36,085 nucleotides of DNA from Alphaproteobacteria bacterium (lineage in GTDB: Bacteria; Pseudomonadota; Alphaproteobacteria; Rhizobiales; Hyphomicrobiaceae): the NCBI GenBank assembly GCA_024275435.1, contig JAJRZC010000093.1:1-36085 (forward strand), in the 5' to 3' direction. The position numbers were made by a program, and so were the translations under genes. Positions 1 to 7,983 of the stretch are shown here, piece by piece (within the stretch, counting starts at the first letter, position 1; each line of letters opens with the position of its first letter). The notes beneath the pieces were generated by a model that ran no database searches, was not told the origin of the DNA, and was given only the letters and a program-made list of their open reading frames with translations.

Positions 1-147
1 AAATATGCCCCCAATCGCTGCTGGTTCTAGCAAGCCGGATTAGCGTATAAAGTCGCTACAAAACACAAGCCCCATCATGGATGCAGCCCGTCAACACAAC
101 AGCATCAGAAAGAACCCTTGAAATTGGAAACTGCAAAAATCGATAAC

Positions 148-939
148 ATGAAGGAACTCGTCAGCATTGCCCATCCGGAACCGGCAATTGCAGTGATGAC
201 ATTAAATGCCCCAAAATCACGAAACAGCTTGTCTCGGGCAATGTTGTCAGCCCTAACCTCCGCGCTAGAAGCCTTAAACAACGACAGCGCAACCAAGGTG
301 ATTATATTGAGTGCGCAAGGTCCAGCTTTTTGCGCGGGCCACGACCTTAAGGAACTGACTGCTCATCGCCAGGATGATGACGGCGGCCGGGCCTTCTTTG
401 CAGCAACCTTGAATGAATGCGCTCACCTGATGCAAAGCATCGTGACCTGTAAAAAACCTGTAATCGCCTCTGTTCACGCCACTGCCACCGCAGCGGGATG
501 TCAACTCGTCGCCTCGTGCGATCTGGCCGTTGCGGCAAACGAAGCAAAATTCTGTACGCCCGGCGTCAACATCGGACTTTTCTGCTCCACCCCCATGGTG
601 GCATTATCGCGAAACGTGTCGCGAAAACATGCCATGGAAATGTTGTTATTGGGCGAGATGATCAGCGCGCAGGATGCCGCTAGGTTTGGTCTCGTCAATA
701 AGGTCGTACCTCAAGCGGAAGTCATGGAGCAGGCTATGCAGTTTGCCCAAGCCATCGCCATAAAATCTGCTCACACGGTTTCGGTGGGTAAAGAAGCATT
801 TTATAAGCAGCTTGAGATGACGCTGCCGGAAGCCTACACCTACGCGTCAACCGTGATGGTGGAAAACATGCTTGACGAAGATGCCAAAGAGGGCATCAGC
901 GCTTTCCTCGAAAAGCGCCCCGCCACCTGGAGAGCATAG
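148..939 (+). CDS. Enoyl-CoA hydratase/isomerase (crotonase) family protein, ECHDC3-like
   Basis: A crotonase-fold protein that should bind an acyl-CoA in the cytoplasm. The oxyanion-hole segment PAFCAGHDLKEL and the later segment SVHATATAAGCQLVASCD fit the family, most closely the ECHDC3-like branch. Real hydratases carry two catalytic glutamates. Here the first position is Gln (GCQL instead of GCEL) and the second lies in CTPGVNIG with no Glu, so ordinary enoyl-CoA hydration is doubtful and the true reaction is unknown. The ATG at 148 gives 263 residues, close to family length. An in-frame TTG at 118 would add ten residues, and neither start has a strong ribosome site. It opens a four-gene operon: the VOC gene starts two bases after its stop. 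The family is clear; the substrate is not. Confidence 0.85.
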   Translation: MKELVSIAHPEPAIAVMTLNAPKSRNSLSRAMLSALTSALEALNNDSATKVIILSAQGPAFCAGHDLKELTAHRQDDDGGRAFFAATLNECAHLMQSIVTCKKPVIASVHATATAAGCQLVASCDLAVAANEAKFCTPGVNIGLFCSTPMVALSRNVSRKHAMEMLLLGEMISAQDAARFGLVNKVVPQAEVMEQAMQFAQAIAIKSAHTVSVGKEAFYKQLEMTLPEAYTYASTVMVENMLDEDAKEGISAFLEKRPATWRA

Positions 940-941
940 CC

Positions 942-1385
942 ATGTCACTACCCGCCAGACTTTCCTTAGTCACCCTCGGCGTCAGCGATATCGCGCGTGC
1001 GCGAAAGTTCTATGAAAGTCTGGGTTTCACCGCATCAGGCTTTGAAAGCGATTCCGTTGTATTCTTTGATATGGGCGGCACAGCGCTAGGTCTTTATGGG
1101 CATGATCCACTGGCAGAAGATGCAGGTGTTAAACCTCAAGGAGAGGGTTTTCGCGCCGTCACACTTGCCATCAATCTAGCCTCGAAAGCAGATGTCGACG
1201 CCGGACTGGCTCATGCACAAAAATGCGGAGGAACAATCGTCCAATCGGCCCGTGAAGTGTTTTGGGGTGGTTACTCAGGATATTTCAAGGATCTGGACGG
1301 ACATCTGTGGGAAGTCGCTTATAATCCTTTGTGCCCCTTAAACGAGAATGGTCTGTTGACCTTTCCAGCACCAGAAAAATCATGA
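942..1385 (+). CDS. VOC (glyoxalase/bleomycin-resistance fold) family protein
   Basis: A single vicinal-oxygen-chelate module of 147 residues. It opens with the typical beta strand LSLVTLGVSDIARARKFYESLGF and ends with the second half-module GGYSGYFKDLDGHLWEVAYNP, in which DLDGHLWEV supplies a usual metal-binding Glu. The family includes glyoxalases, dioxygenases, epimerases and resistance proteins, and the sequence alone does not choose between them. GGAG lies nine bases before the ATG. The TGA stop overlaps the ATG of the next gene (ATGA at 1382-1385), so the two are probably translationally coupled. Its place between an acyl-CoA-fold protein and a CoA-binding protein suggests small-molecule catabolism, which is inference. 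Confidence 0.85.
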   Translation: MSLPARLSLVTLGVSDIARARKFYESLGFTASGFESDSVVFFDMGGTALGLYGHDPLAEDAGVKPQGEGFRAVTLAINLASKADVDAGLAHAQKCGGTIVQSAREVFWGGYSGYFKDLDGHLWEVAYNPLCPLNENGLLTFPAPEKS

Positions 1386-1918
1386 TCAATAACCTACGCT
1401 ACACTGACGACGAGATCGCCGGTATCTTAGCTGACAATCGGATATTCGCGTTTGTAGGCGCAAGTGCCAACACCAGCCGTCCGAGCTATTTCGCTATGAA
1501 ATACTTGCTCACCAAGGGTTACACCATCCATCCCATAAACCCAGGTCAGGCAGGTAAAAAGATTTTGGGGCAAACGGTTTATGGGGCTTTGAATGACGTT
1601 CCAGGTCCCATTGATATCGTCGATATATTTCGAAATTCCAAAGCCGCCTATGACATCACTCAAGATGCAATACGACTAAAAAACGAGCGCGGCATCAAAG
1701 TGGTTTGGATGCAATTAGGCGTGATTAACGAGGAGGCAGCCCAGCAGGCCCAAGCAGCAGGCCTCAAGGTGATCATGAATAGGTGCCCGAAAATCGAATA
1801 CGGCCGACTATCTGGCGAAATCGGTTGGGCGGGCGTAAACACGAACGTGATAACCAGCTTAAGGCCCAAACTGGCAGCCGCTGGTGTTCAAAGTCATGAG
1901 ATCAGACGCAAGAACTAG
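1382..1918 (+). CDS. CoA-binding domain protein (YccU-like)
   Basis: A stand-alone Rossmann-like CoA-binding domain of 178 residues. Signs are FAFVGASANTSRPSY near the N terminus (glycine-rich nucleotide loop), then YTIHPINPGQAGKKILGQTVYGALNDVP, and a late VIMNRCPKIEYGRL segment with the Cys-Pro typical of YccU-like proteins. These proteins are thought to bind CoA or acyl-CoA; a reaction has not been assigned. The ATG at 1382 overlaps the stop of the VOC gene and is a much better start than an in-frame ATG 51 bases earlier, which would lie inside that gene. Cytoplasmic; no signal or membrane segment. Residues after about 170 are a variable tail. Confidence 0.87.
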   Translation: MINNLRYTDDEIAGILADNRIFAFVGASANTSRPSYFAMKYLLTKGYTIHPINPGQAGKKILGQTVYGALNDVPGPIDIVDIFRNSKAAYDITQDAIRLKNERGIKVVWMQLGVINEEAAQQAQAAGLKVIMNRCPKIEYGRLSGEIGWAGVNTNVITSLRPKLAAAGVQSHEIRRKN

Positions 1919-1957
1919 CCTTGCAGCAATTCGCTGATCGTGATTCCGGAGAGACGA

Positions 1958-2608
1958 ATGAGTTTGCCAGACATCACAGTAACCGACCTGGAAATTGATT
2001 GGTCCGCACAAACGTCTTTGCCAATTGAATTCCAAGGAAGGGAATGCCCCCTCATTGCACGCGCCTATCAAGGCAAGGACAACAGCGCCCAAGCTCTGGT
2101 CTTGATGAACGCATCAGCAAACCATGAGATGCCTCCCATTGATAAAAACATCATCACGACCGTGCGCGTTCACAGTGGATGTGTAACCGGAGACATCTTT
2201 CATTCACTGCGATGCGACTGCTACCAGCAACTCCAAGCAGCCCTTGAAACCATCATCAATGAGCCACATGGGATATTGGTCTATCTGCCTTACCAGGAGG
2301 GCCGAGGCATTGGGCTCGTCAACAAAATACGAGCATATGCCTTGCAGGATGAGGGATTGGATACGGTGGATGCAAATCTGGAAATAGGAAAACCCGTCGA
2401 TGCCAGAGATTACGCTTTCACCGCAGCAATCCTGAAGGATATTGGTATTTCAAGAATACGACTACTCACGAACAACCCGGCAAAATCACAAGCCTTGCAG
2501 AAATGCGGACTGGAGATTGTTGAGCAGGTACCCTTGCGTATGAAGCCAAGTGCCCACAACAAAGCCTATCTTGATACAAAGCGCTCCCGCATGGATCACA
2601 AGATTTAA
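1958..2608 (+). CDS. ribA: GTP cyclohydrolase II (RibA-like)
   Basis: Related to GTP cyclohydrolase II, which opens GTP to the first riboflavin intermediate. The three zinc cysteines are present in the segment HSGCVTGD...LRCDC, and QEGRGIGLVNKIRAYALQDEG, DARDY, LLTNNPAKSQAL and a final YLDTK are all family hallmarks. Two places differ from the usual enzyme: HSEC has become HSGC, and the Arg before QEGR has become Tyr (LPYQEGR). The protein is thus a monofunctional, somewhat diverged RibA, perhaps a paralogue with altered activity. The ATG at 1958 is chosen because GGAGAG lies just upstream; a GTG at 1940 is in frame but has no such site. It follows the CoA-binding gene by 39 bases and converges on the glycosyltransferase gene. 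Confidence 0.82.
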   Translation: MSLPDITVTDLEIDWSAQTSLPIEFQGRECPLIARAYQGKDNSAQALVLMNASANHEMPPIDKNIITTVRVHSGCVTGDIFHSLRCDCYQQLQAALETIINEPHGILVYLPYQEGRGIGLVNKIRAYALQDEGLDTVDANLEIGKPVDARDYAFTAAILKDIGISRIRLLTNNPAKSQALQKCGLEIVEQVPLRMKPSAHNKAYLDTKRSRMDHKI

Positions 2609-2628
2609 TAGAACATCTCTGGCATCAA

Positions 2629-3675
2629 CTAAATCTCAAGACCCATGATGACAGCTCCGATGCGACGCGCTGTCTCGTTCCATGTGGGTATTCGCCTGCC
2701 AACATCCCATGCCGCATCAGCCAGCCTGCCACGAAGCTTCCGGTCTTGAAGTACCTTCTCCAGGGCTTCCTGCAGAGCGTCAGTATCACGCGGAAGAACC
2801 ATCAGCACTGCATTTTTCATCCCCGGAAGCTCGTCGTTCAACCCTTCCGCAGAAGAAACAATTGTGAGCCCGCGTACCATCGCTTCCGAGAGGGCTGTGC
2901 CAAAGCTCTCAACATGGCAAGTCTGAACAAATATATCCGCACTGTCATAAAGCCGCTCTAACGTCGCGGGAACAACAATACCGGCGAGGTGCACACGATT
3001 TTGCAGTCCATCTTGAGAAATCTTATCACGTAATCCTTCAACCCAGACCTGATCCCGGTCCAAATCTCCAACAATGGTTAGGCGCCAATCCAAGTGTTTC
3101 AACGGAACAAGCGCATCAATCAAAACACTGTAACCTTTGCGTGGTTCAAGGGCGCCAACTGATAAAAGCTGCAATGGCGTACCGGTTCCGCTTGCTCTGG
3201 GTGCGGGATCTGTCCCCGGTTCGGCAACTGTGATCCGAGCTGGAGAAATGGCATATTCATGAATAAGATGTTCGCGGGTGAAGGTGCTTGTCGCTATGAT
3301 GTGTTGGACCAAGGAAAACGCTATTTTCTCACTCTCCCTTAAGACCGCGCGTCTGTCTTCCGAAAGCCCGCTTTTTGTTGCAAGGGGTTTATGAATGAGA
3401 GCAATGACGCGCTCACCTATCGGTTCGAGAATTTCTTTAGGCAAAACACCAAGAGCCAGCCCGTCGATAATAAGTTTAGCCTCTTTAGGCGTTTCAAAAA
3501 GAAGTTCTCTGACCTTTTGAAGGTCCTCACCTGAGGGATTGGGGAAGTGACCGGGAAGATTGAGATAGCGCGCATTAACCCCAAGCGAGGGCATCAGTGC
3601 CATCACCCTACGGTCATACATATAGCCACCGGTTGGCGTTTCAAGACGCCCAGGAATTGCAAAAATGGCTTCCAA
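2629..3675 (-). CDS. Glycosyltransferase family 4 (GT-B, group 1)
   Basis: A GT-B fold glycosyltransferase of 348 residues. The N-terminal acceptor domain starts FAIPGRLETPTGGYMYDRRV, with the glycine-rich loop. The C-terminal donor domain begins LLSVGALEPRKGY and contains CHVESFGTALSEAM, the E-x7-E type sugar-nucleotide site. It probably moves a hexose from a nucleotide sugar to a cell-surface or lipid acceptor; donor and acceptor cannot be read. The start is a TTG, supported by family-like sequence beginning right after it; the ribosome site is weak. It stands alone, converging on the ribA-like gene with only 20 bases between stops. Confidence 0.88.
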   Translation of the reverse strand: MEAIFAIPGRLETPTGGYMYDRRVMALMPSLGVNARYLNLPGHFPNPSGEDLQKVRELLFETPKEAKLIIDGLALGVLPKEILEPIGERVIALIHKPLATKSGLSEDRRAVLRESEKIAFSLVQHIIATSTFTREHLIHEYAISPARITVAEPGTDPAPRASGTGTPLQLLSVGALEPRKGYSVLIDALVPLKHLDWRLTIVGDLDRDQVWVEGLRDKISQDGLQNRVHLAGIVVPATLERLYDSADIFVQTCHVESFGTALSEAMVRGLTIVSSAEGLNDELPGMKNAVLMVLPRDTDALQEALEKVLQDRKLRGRLADAAWDVGRRIPTWNETARRIGAVIMGLEI

Positions 3676-3952
3676 AACAACCCAGCCCCTACTGACTTCA
3701 ATTTTGAGTGTTTGTCTTTCTTGTATTGGGGGTCATCATATTGTTCGCTATTGTCATTTCTGTGCCAGCATCACTTAGTGGTTTATTTTATTTGTCACAA
3801 AAGAGATTAGACATAGCCCTGATGATCCTCCCCGTTTAGAGCTTTAGGATATTTTGTTTCAAAGCGCACCCAGAGCCCTAAGACAGAATGAACCGATTTG
3901 CAGAGCCAACGTGAGCATGGCGTTGAACTTCCAACTATTAATAAGTTCAAGT

Positions 3953-4816
3953 CTACCAGGTCAGTTCAGCCATGACAGCTACAGCGGGAGGAGCATCTTT
4001 GCTTTTAAATAGTTGCGAAAGCTTGGTTGGACAGATTTTCCCATCCTGCATTGTCTCATCGCGATGAATACCGCTCGTTATGAACAGACCATCAATGCCG
4101 GCAAGTTCTGCAGATCTAAGATCGGTACGTAAAGCATCCCCAATCCCGAGAATCTTTGAGGCGGGAATATCTTCATTTCGTAATTCTCTAGCGCGTTGGT
4201 GGGCGGTCTCAAAAGCGGATGGGTGCGGTTTTCCTGCCCAGAAAACGTCTCCTCCAAGGTTTTCATACAGTTGAGCAATGGCCCCAGCACAAACTAGAGC
4301 TTGCCCGCCAACATGCACCACCAAATCTGGATTGGCGCAAACAAAAGGCAATTTGTGAGCCAAGGCACGCAAAAGCAAAGGGCGGTAGCTATCAGCGGTT
4401 TCATGAACGTCGTCGTTTAAGCCGGAACACAAAATAGCGTCAGCTTTCCCAAGGTCGGTACAAAGGCCGTCAACTTTTGAAAACAAAGCCTTGTCACGAT
4501 CGTTGGGCCCGATCTGGAAAAGACTTTTGTAGCCACATTGCGCGATATGCGAAAGCGCAATATCGCCAGAGCTTACAATGTCATCCCAAGCCTCATCCCA
4601 GACCCCGACACGCAGCAGCATATTGTGGACTTGCTGAGCAGGTACCGGCGCGTTTGATACAAGCACCACAGTTCCCCCGCCCTCGCGAAAACGTTTCAAC
4701 GCGTCATTGGCACCGGCATAAGCACGATGGCCATCATGTGTCACCCCCCACACGTCGCAAAACAACACGTCATAACGCACCAGCAGGTCGCCGGCGTTCT
4801 CAAGTATCGGGGGCAT
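3953..4816 (-). CDS. HAD superfamily class IIA hydrolase (TIGR01459-type)
   Basis: A cytoplasmic HAD phosphatase of the NagD-like class IIA group. Motif I is CDVWGVTHDG, in which the usual DxDGT is DxWGV, the signature of the alphaproteobacterial TIGR01459 subfamily. Motif II is LVSNAP, the cap domain follows, motif III is AGKPHPSAFE and motif IV GIGDALRTDL. The catalytic Asp pair of motif I is therefore changed at the second position (Trp in place of Asp), so normal phosphatase chemistry is uncertain. The substrate is unknown. AGGA lies eight bases before the ATG. The small membrane-protein gene upstream ends 15 bases away and is probably co-transcribed. Confidence 0.9.
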   Translation of the reverse strand: MPPILENAGDLLVRYDVLFCDVWGVTHDGHRAYAGANDALKRFREGGGTVVLVSNAPVPAQQVHNMLLRVGVWDEAWDDIVSSGDIALSHIAQCGYKSLFQIGPNDRDKALFSKVDGLCTDLGKADAILCSGLNDDVHETADSYRPLLLRALAHKLPFVCANPDLVVHVGGQALVCAGAIAQLYENLGGDVFWAGKPHPSAFETAHQRARELRNEDIPASKILGIGDALRTDLRSAELAGIDGLFITSGIHRDETMQDGKICPTKLSQLFKSKDAPPAVAVMAELTW

Positions 4817-4831
4817 GAGGAGTTTCCTGGT

Positions 4832-5143
4832 TTAAAGACCCATAAGGTTTGTCATCACGATTGCCGGCTGATAGCCGTATTCACCTTTTCTCAGTTCATG
4901 ATACAGCATCGAACAGCGCCAGGCATCATCTCCCAGACCGCTCTCATCGTTTTGAAGTGCTACCAGCTGCGTAGTGTTTTCCTGAAGTGAAAGGTAGGCC
5001 TTGGAGCCATCTGGTTGGTCTCGTTTCAAAGCATCCATGTGACCAAGAACAGGGTCAAAGAATTGAAAATTACTGATGCTGATAGCAACTAAGAAAATGA
5101 CAAAAAGTGCCAAAGCATAAAGCATTCGCTTCAATATGAGCAT
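4832..5143 (-). CDS. Small membrane-anchored hypothetical protein
   Basis: I do not recognise this 103-residue protein. It has one N-terminal hydrophobic segment (about residues 5-25, ALALFVIFLVAISISNF), then a polar domain presumably outside the membrane, ending YQPAIVMTNLMGL. There is a single Cys in the polar part. It lies 15 bases before the HAD-IIA gene in the same direction, so the two probably form an operon. The ATG is preceded by GGGTGGG. No function can be assigned. Confidence 0.6.
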   Translation of the reverse strand: MLILKRMLYALALFVIFLVAISISNFQFFDPVLGHMDALKRDQPDGSKAYLSLQENTTQLVALQNDESGLGDDAWRCSMLYHELRKGEYGYQPAIVMTNLMGL

Positions 5144-5446
5144 ATACCCACCCAGTGAAATTCCTCAAAAACCTAAAACAGCTGACATGAAACGGTCTCA
5201 ATATCCGTGTGTGAGCATAGCTCCTAAAACCAGCTTAACGCGTTTTGCGAATCTGAAAGCCAATCATTAAGCAGCCCGAATAATGGGCAAAGACGCGCTT
5301 GGAGCCTGCGAGCGCCATTTATTCCATCAAAAATCGGACCTAGCAGTCGAGACCTATTGACCCATGACCCTTCTCACACTTTTAACGCACTGCTAATGGT
5401 GCGCCGCACAAAGATATAAAAGAAAAGTAAAATCAGGAGTTTTGAG
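5144..5446. other. Intergenic region between divergent genes
   Basis: About 300 bases separating the small membrane protein (leftward) from the secreted protein at 5447 (rightward). It must hold both promoters. AGGAG at 5436-5440 is the ribosome site of the rightward gene. I found no RNA gene, long repeat or clear operator. Confidence 0.5.
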
Positions 5447-5956
5447 ATGAACACGAATACGATGGTTAAGCTCATGGCCCTTGTTGCCATGCTTTTCACC
5501 GGACTCATGAGCCATCCCGCTTCAGCAACCATATCAACCGGTGGTATTTTTGATAAAATCGATGGCGCTTACTATGCCAAAGGCACGAGAAACAGCCGTA
5601 TAAACCGCAATCGAGGCAGCAAAAAATATCGCGCCAAGAAGCGGGTTTCGAAAAAATACCGTAGCAATTACGCCTCAAACGGTTCCTACAAGGTTGGGCC
5701 TCGTCCCAGAAAGTGGTGCGGATGGTGGATGCGGACTCAAAAGGGCGGCGGACCGAAATTCAATGTCGCTTGGAACTGGCGTCATTATGGTAGCCCAACA
5801 ACAGCGCAGGTCGGCGCCATAGTGATCTGGCGTCATCATGTCGGCATCATCGTGGGGCGTACCGCAAAAGGTCAATGGATCGTGAAATCCGGAAATGACG
5901 GAAACCGCGTTCGCACACGCGCTCGTTCCGTAAAGGGCGCGATTTTCCGCATATAA
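5447..5956 (+). CDS. Secreted basic protein with a possible NlpC/CHAP-like (TIGR02594-like) C-terminal domain
   Basis: A 169-residue exported protein. Residues 1-28 form a signal peptide ending ASA. Residues 45-75 are very rich in Lys, Arg and Tyr (repeats of the kind KKYRAKKRVSKKYR), which would bind anionic cell-wall or nucleic-acid polymers. The C-terminal part has KWCGWWMR (C91), then GSPTTAQVGAIVIWRHHVGIIVG (H130/H131) and SGNDGNRV. This order of Cys, GAIV, His-Val-Gly-Ile and Gly-Asn resembles small peptidoglycan amidases of the TIGR02594/CHAP group, so a cell-wall hydrolase is plausible. AGGAG lies upstream of the ATG, and a strong terminator follows the stop. Family placement is inference. 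Confidence 0.72.
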   Translation: MNTNTMVKLMALVAMLFTGLMSHPASATISTGGIFDKIDGAYYAKGTRNSRINRNRGSKKYRAKKRVSKKYRSNYASNGSYKVGPRPRKWCGWWMRTQKGGGPKFNVAWNWRHYGSPTTAQVGAIVIWRHHVGIIVGRTAKGQWIVKSGNDGNRVRTRARSVKGAIFRI

Positions 5957-5967
5957 GAAAAATAATA

Positions 5968-6000
5968 CCCGGCAATTTCAAATATGTTGCCGGGTTTTTT
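5968..6000. terminator. Rho-independent terminator, probably bidirectional
   Basis: An eight-base perfect stem (CCCGGCAA at 5968-5975 and TTGCCGGG at 5987-5994) with an 11-base loop, followed by six T on the + strand. On the other strand the stem is followed by a run of mostly T as well, so it can serve both the secreted-protein gene and serC, which converge here. Confidence 0.9.
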
Positions 6001-6015
6001 CATTCTTTCAAAGAA

Positions 6016-7263
6016 TTACGCGCCTTCAAACACATCGGCTCGTGCTTCATAAAACGCCCAGTCGAGCCATTTTGTAAGAGCGCTGATATCTTCGCTTTCA
6101 ACCGTTGCCCCGGTCCAAATCCGCAATCCCACAGGGGCATCGCGATAAGAACCGATATCGAAAGCAACCGCTTCATCTTCCAGAAGAGTTACAATGCGCT
6201 TGGCTATGGCTTCTTGCGCATCAGCGGACCAGCTGCAAACAGTCTCATCGGAAATCTTGAGACACACAGACGTGTTTGATCTCGTTTCAGGGACATGGGC
6301 GAGGTTGTCGGCCCACGAGGAAGCAGAAATCCATTTCTGTAAAATGGCCGCGTTTAAATCACACCGTGAAATGGTGCCCTTTACCCCACCGACAGATTTC
6401 ACCCATGTGAGGGCATCCAGGCAATCTTCAACACACAACATCGATGGCGTATTAATGGTCACACCACGAAAAATACCGTCGATCAATTTTCCATTTTTTG
6501 TCAGTCGGAATAATTTCGGCAATGGCCAGGGTGGGACATAGCTTTCAAGTCTTTCAACGGCGCGTGGACTCAAGATAATCATCCCGTGCGCGCCCTCTCC
6601 ACCAAGAACCTTTTGCCAGGAAAACGTCACCACATCCGTCTTGTTCCAGTCCATTGCCTGCGCAAAAACCGCAGAGGTCGCATCAACGAGAACCAAACCC
6701 TCACGCTTATGAGAAATCCAATCAGAACCTGGAACACACACACCCGACGTGGTCCCGTTCCAGGTGAAGACGACGTCGTGGGTAAAATCAACGGTGTCTA
6801 AATCCGGCAAAGAACCGTAGTCAGCCACCAAAGCGCGAACATCATTGAGTTTTAGTTGTTTGGTGATATCACTGTGCCAACCATGGCCGAAACTTTCCCA
6901 GGCGAGCACATCCACAGGACGTGCCCCAAGCATCGACCACATGGCCATTTCAAAAGCACCCGTATCAGACGCAGGAACAATTCCCACCCGGTAGTCATCA
7001 GGCAACTCAAGCAACGCGTGAGTCATCTCAATGACTTCAAGGAGCTTTGATTTTCCAATTGAGGAACGGTGCGAACGCCCAAGATAGGCATCTTTCAACG
7101 CACCCAGAGACCAGCCTGGACGCTTGGCACACGGCCCTGACGAAAAGTTTGCAACTTTTGGTCTGCCGGTAGGTTTGGCAATGCGTGTTTTGTCAATATT
7201 CAAGGAAGCACCAACCTTTTCCAGATAGAAAAAAACTTTACTTAGAGATAAGACCCTTACCAT
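6016..7263 (-). CDS. serC: Phosphoserine aminotransferase, alphaproteobacterial/Methanosarcina type
   Basis: PLP enzyme that turns 3-phosphohydroxypyruvate and glutamate into phosphoserine. [29 protein letters not shown] and the PLP-lysine segment [15 protein letters not shown] (K218 in this frame) identify the TIGR01365 form common in alphaproteobacteria. The protein is cytoplasmic. The ATG at 7263 adds about 20 residues before the conserved start; a TTG at 7203, with GGAAAAGG upstream, would give a more typical N terminus, so the start is unsure. It is the last gene of serA-serB-serC, 33 bases after the phosphatase gene, and is followed by the terminator at 5968-6000. Confidence 0.92.
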   Translation of the reverse strand: MVRVLSLSKVFFYLEKVGASLNIDKTRIAKPTGRPKVANFSSGPCAKRPGWSLGALKDAYLGRSHRSSIGKSKLLEVIEMTHALLELPDDYRVGIVPASDTGAFEMAMWSMLGARPVDVLAWESFGHGWHSDITKQLKLNDVRALVADYGSLPDLDTVDFTHDVVFTWNGTTSGVCVPGSDWISHKREGLVLVDATSAVFAQAMDWNKTDVVTFSWQKVLGGEGAHGMIILSPRAVERLESYVPPWPLPKLFRLTKNGKLIDGIFRGVTINTPSMLCVEDCLDALTWVKSVGGVKGTISRCDLNAAILQKWISASSWADNLAHVPETRSNTSVCLKISDETVCSWSADAQEAIAKRIVTLLEDEAVAFDIGSYRDAPVGLRIWTGATVESEDISALTKWLDWAFYEARADVFEGA

Positions 7264-7296
7264 TTGCCCAGCACGGCCCAGGGCCTCAGCCTTTTC

Positions 7297-7983
7297 TTAA
7301 AGACCTATGGTCGCGCGTTCCCCGGCAAGCAAAAGAACCTCAAGTATCGCTGTAAGTTCTGACGCGCCGATAAAATCATCGGCACCTTCAACCACAATGT
7401 CCCGGCGTTCAACACCACCAAAACCTATGACATAGGCACCTGCATCTCCAGCAGCCAGGTCCGTAAGCCCGTCGCCAATCATCGCAGTGGAGCCATGAGC
7501 AGCTAAAATATCGCCAACGATACGCGATTTACCAGAAGGCGTAATCAATGGGCTTGCTGTATCAAAGTTTTCATAGCTTCCATCACATTTGAAAGCAATA
7601 TTCACCGCGTGAACATTGGAATCTGGAATGTTCAGGACTTTTGCAAGAGGAAGAATTGCCTGACGTATGCCGCCGCTGACAATATGGACACTTTTCTTGA
7701 GGCCATGCAGTATTTGCACCGTCTCTTTCGCACCTGACACCATCTCATCAATATACCGCTGCCCCAGCCAGGCAATCGTCTCCGTATGAGGCGCCACCAG
7801 ATGCAGGCGTTTGCCATAGATCTCATCAAGTGCGATGCCACCATCCATGGCAGCGCGCGTTAGTGGAGCAATCTCATTTAAAACGCCTGCACGTGATGCC
7901 AGTTCATCAATGCCCTCAATGCGGCTTAACGTGCTGTCGCAATCAAAGCAAATTGCTTGAAAGGGTCGCTCCGATTTTGTCAT
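7297..7983 (-). CDS. serB: HAD-IB phosphatase, probable phosphoserine phosphatase
   Basis: A 228-residue HAD phosphatase. Motif I is CFDCDSTLSRIEGIDELA (nucleophile and acid/base Asp, DxDST), the typical phosphoserine-phosphatase start. Motif II is HIVSGGIRQ and motif IV MIGDGLTDLAA. Family knowledge plus its place between serA and serC make phosphoserine the likely substrate, which would complete serine synthesis from 3-phosphoglycerate. It lacks the N-terminal ACT domains of longer SerB enzymes. Its ATG overlaps the serA stop (ATGA at 7980-7983), so translation is coupled. Confidence 0.88.
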   Translation of the reverse strand: MTKSERPFQAICFDCDSTLSRIEGIDELASRAGVLNEIAPLTRAAMDGGIALDEIYGKRLHLVAPHTETIAWLGQRYIDEMVSGAKETVQILHGLKKSVHIVSGGIRQAILPLAKVLNIPDSNVHAVNIAFKCDGSYENFDTASPLITPSGKSRIVGDILAAHGSTAMIGDGLTDLAAGDAGAYVIGFGGVERRDIVVEGADDFIGASELTAILEVLLLAGERATIGL

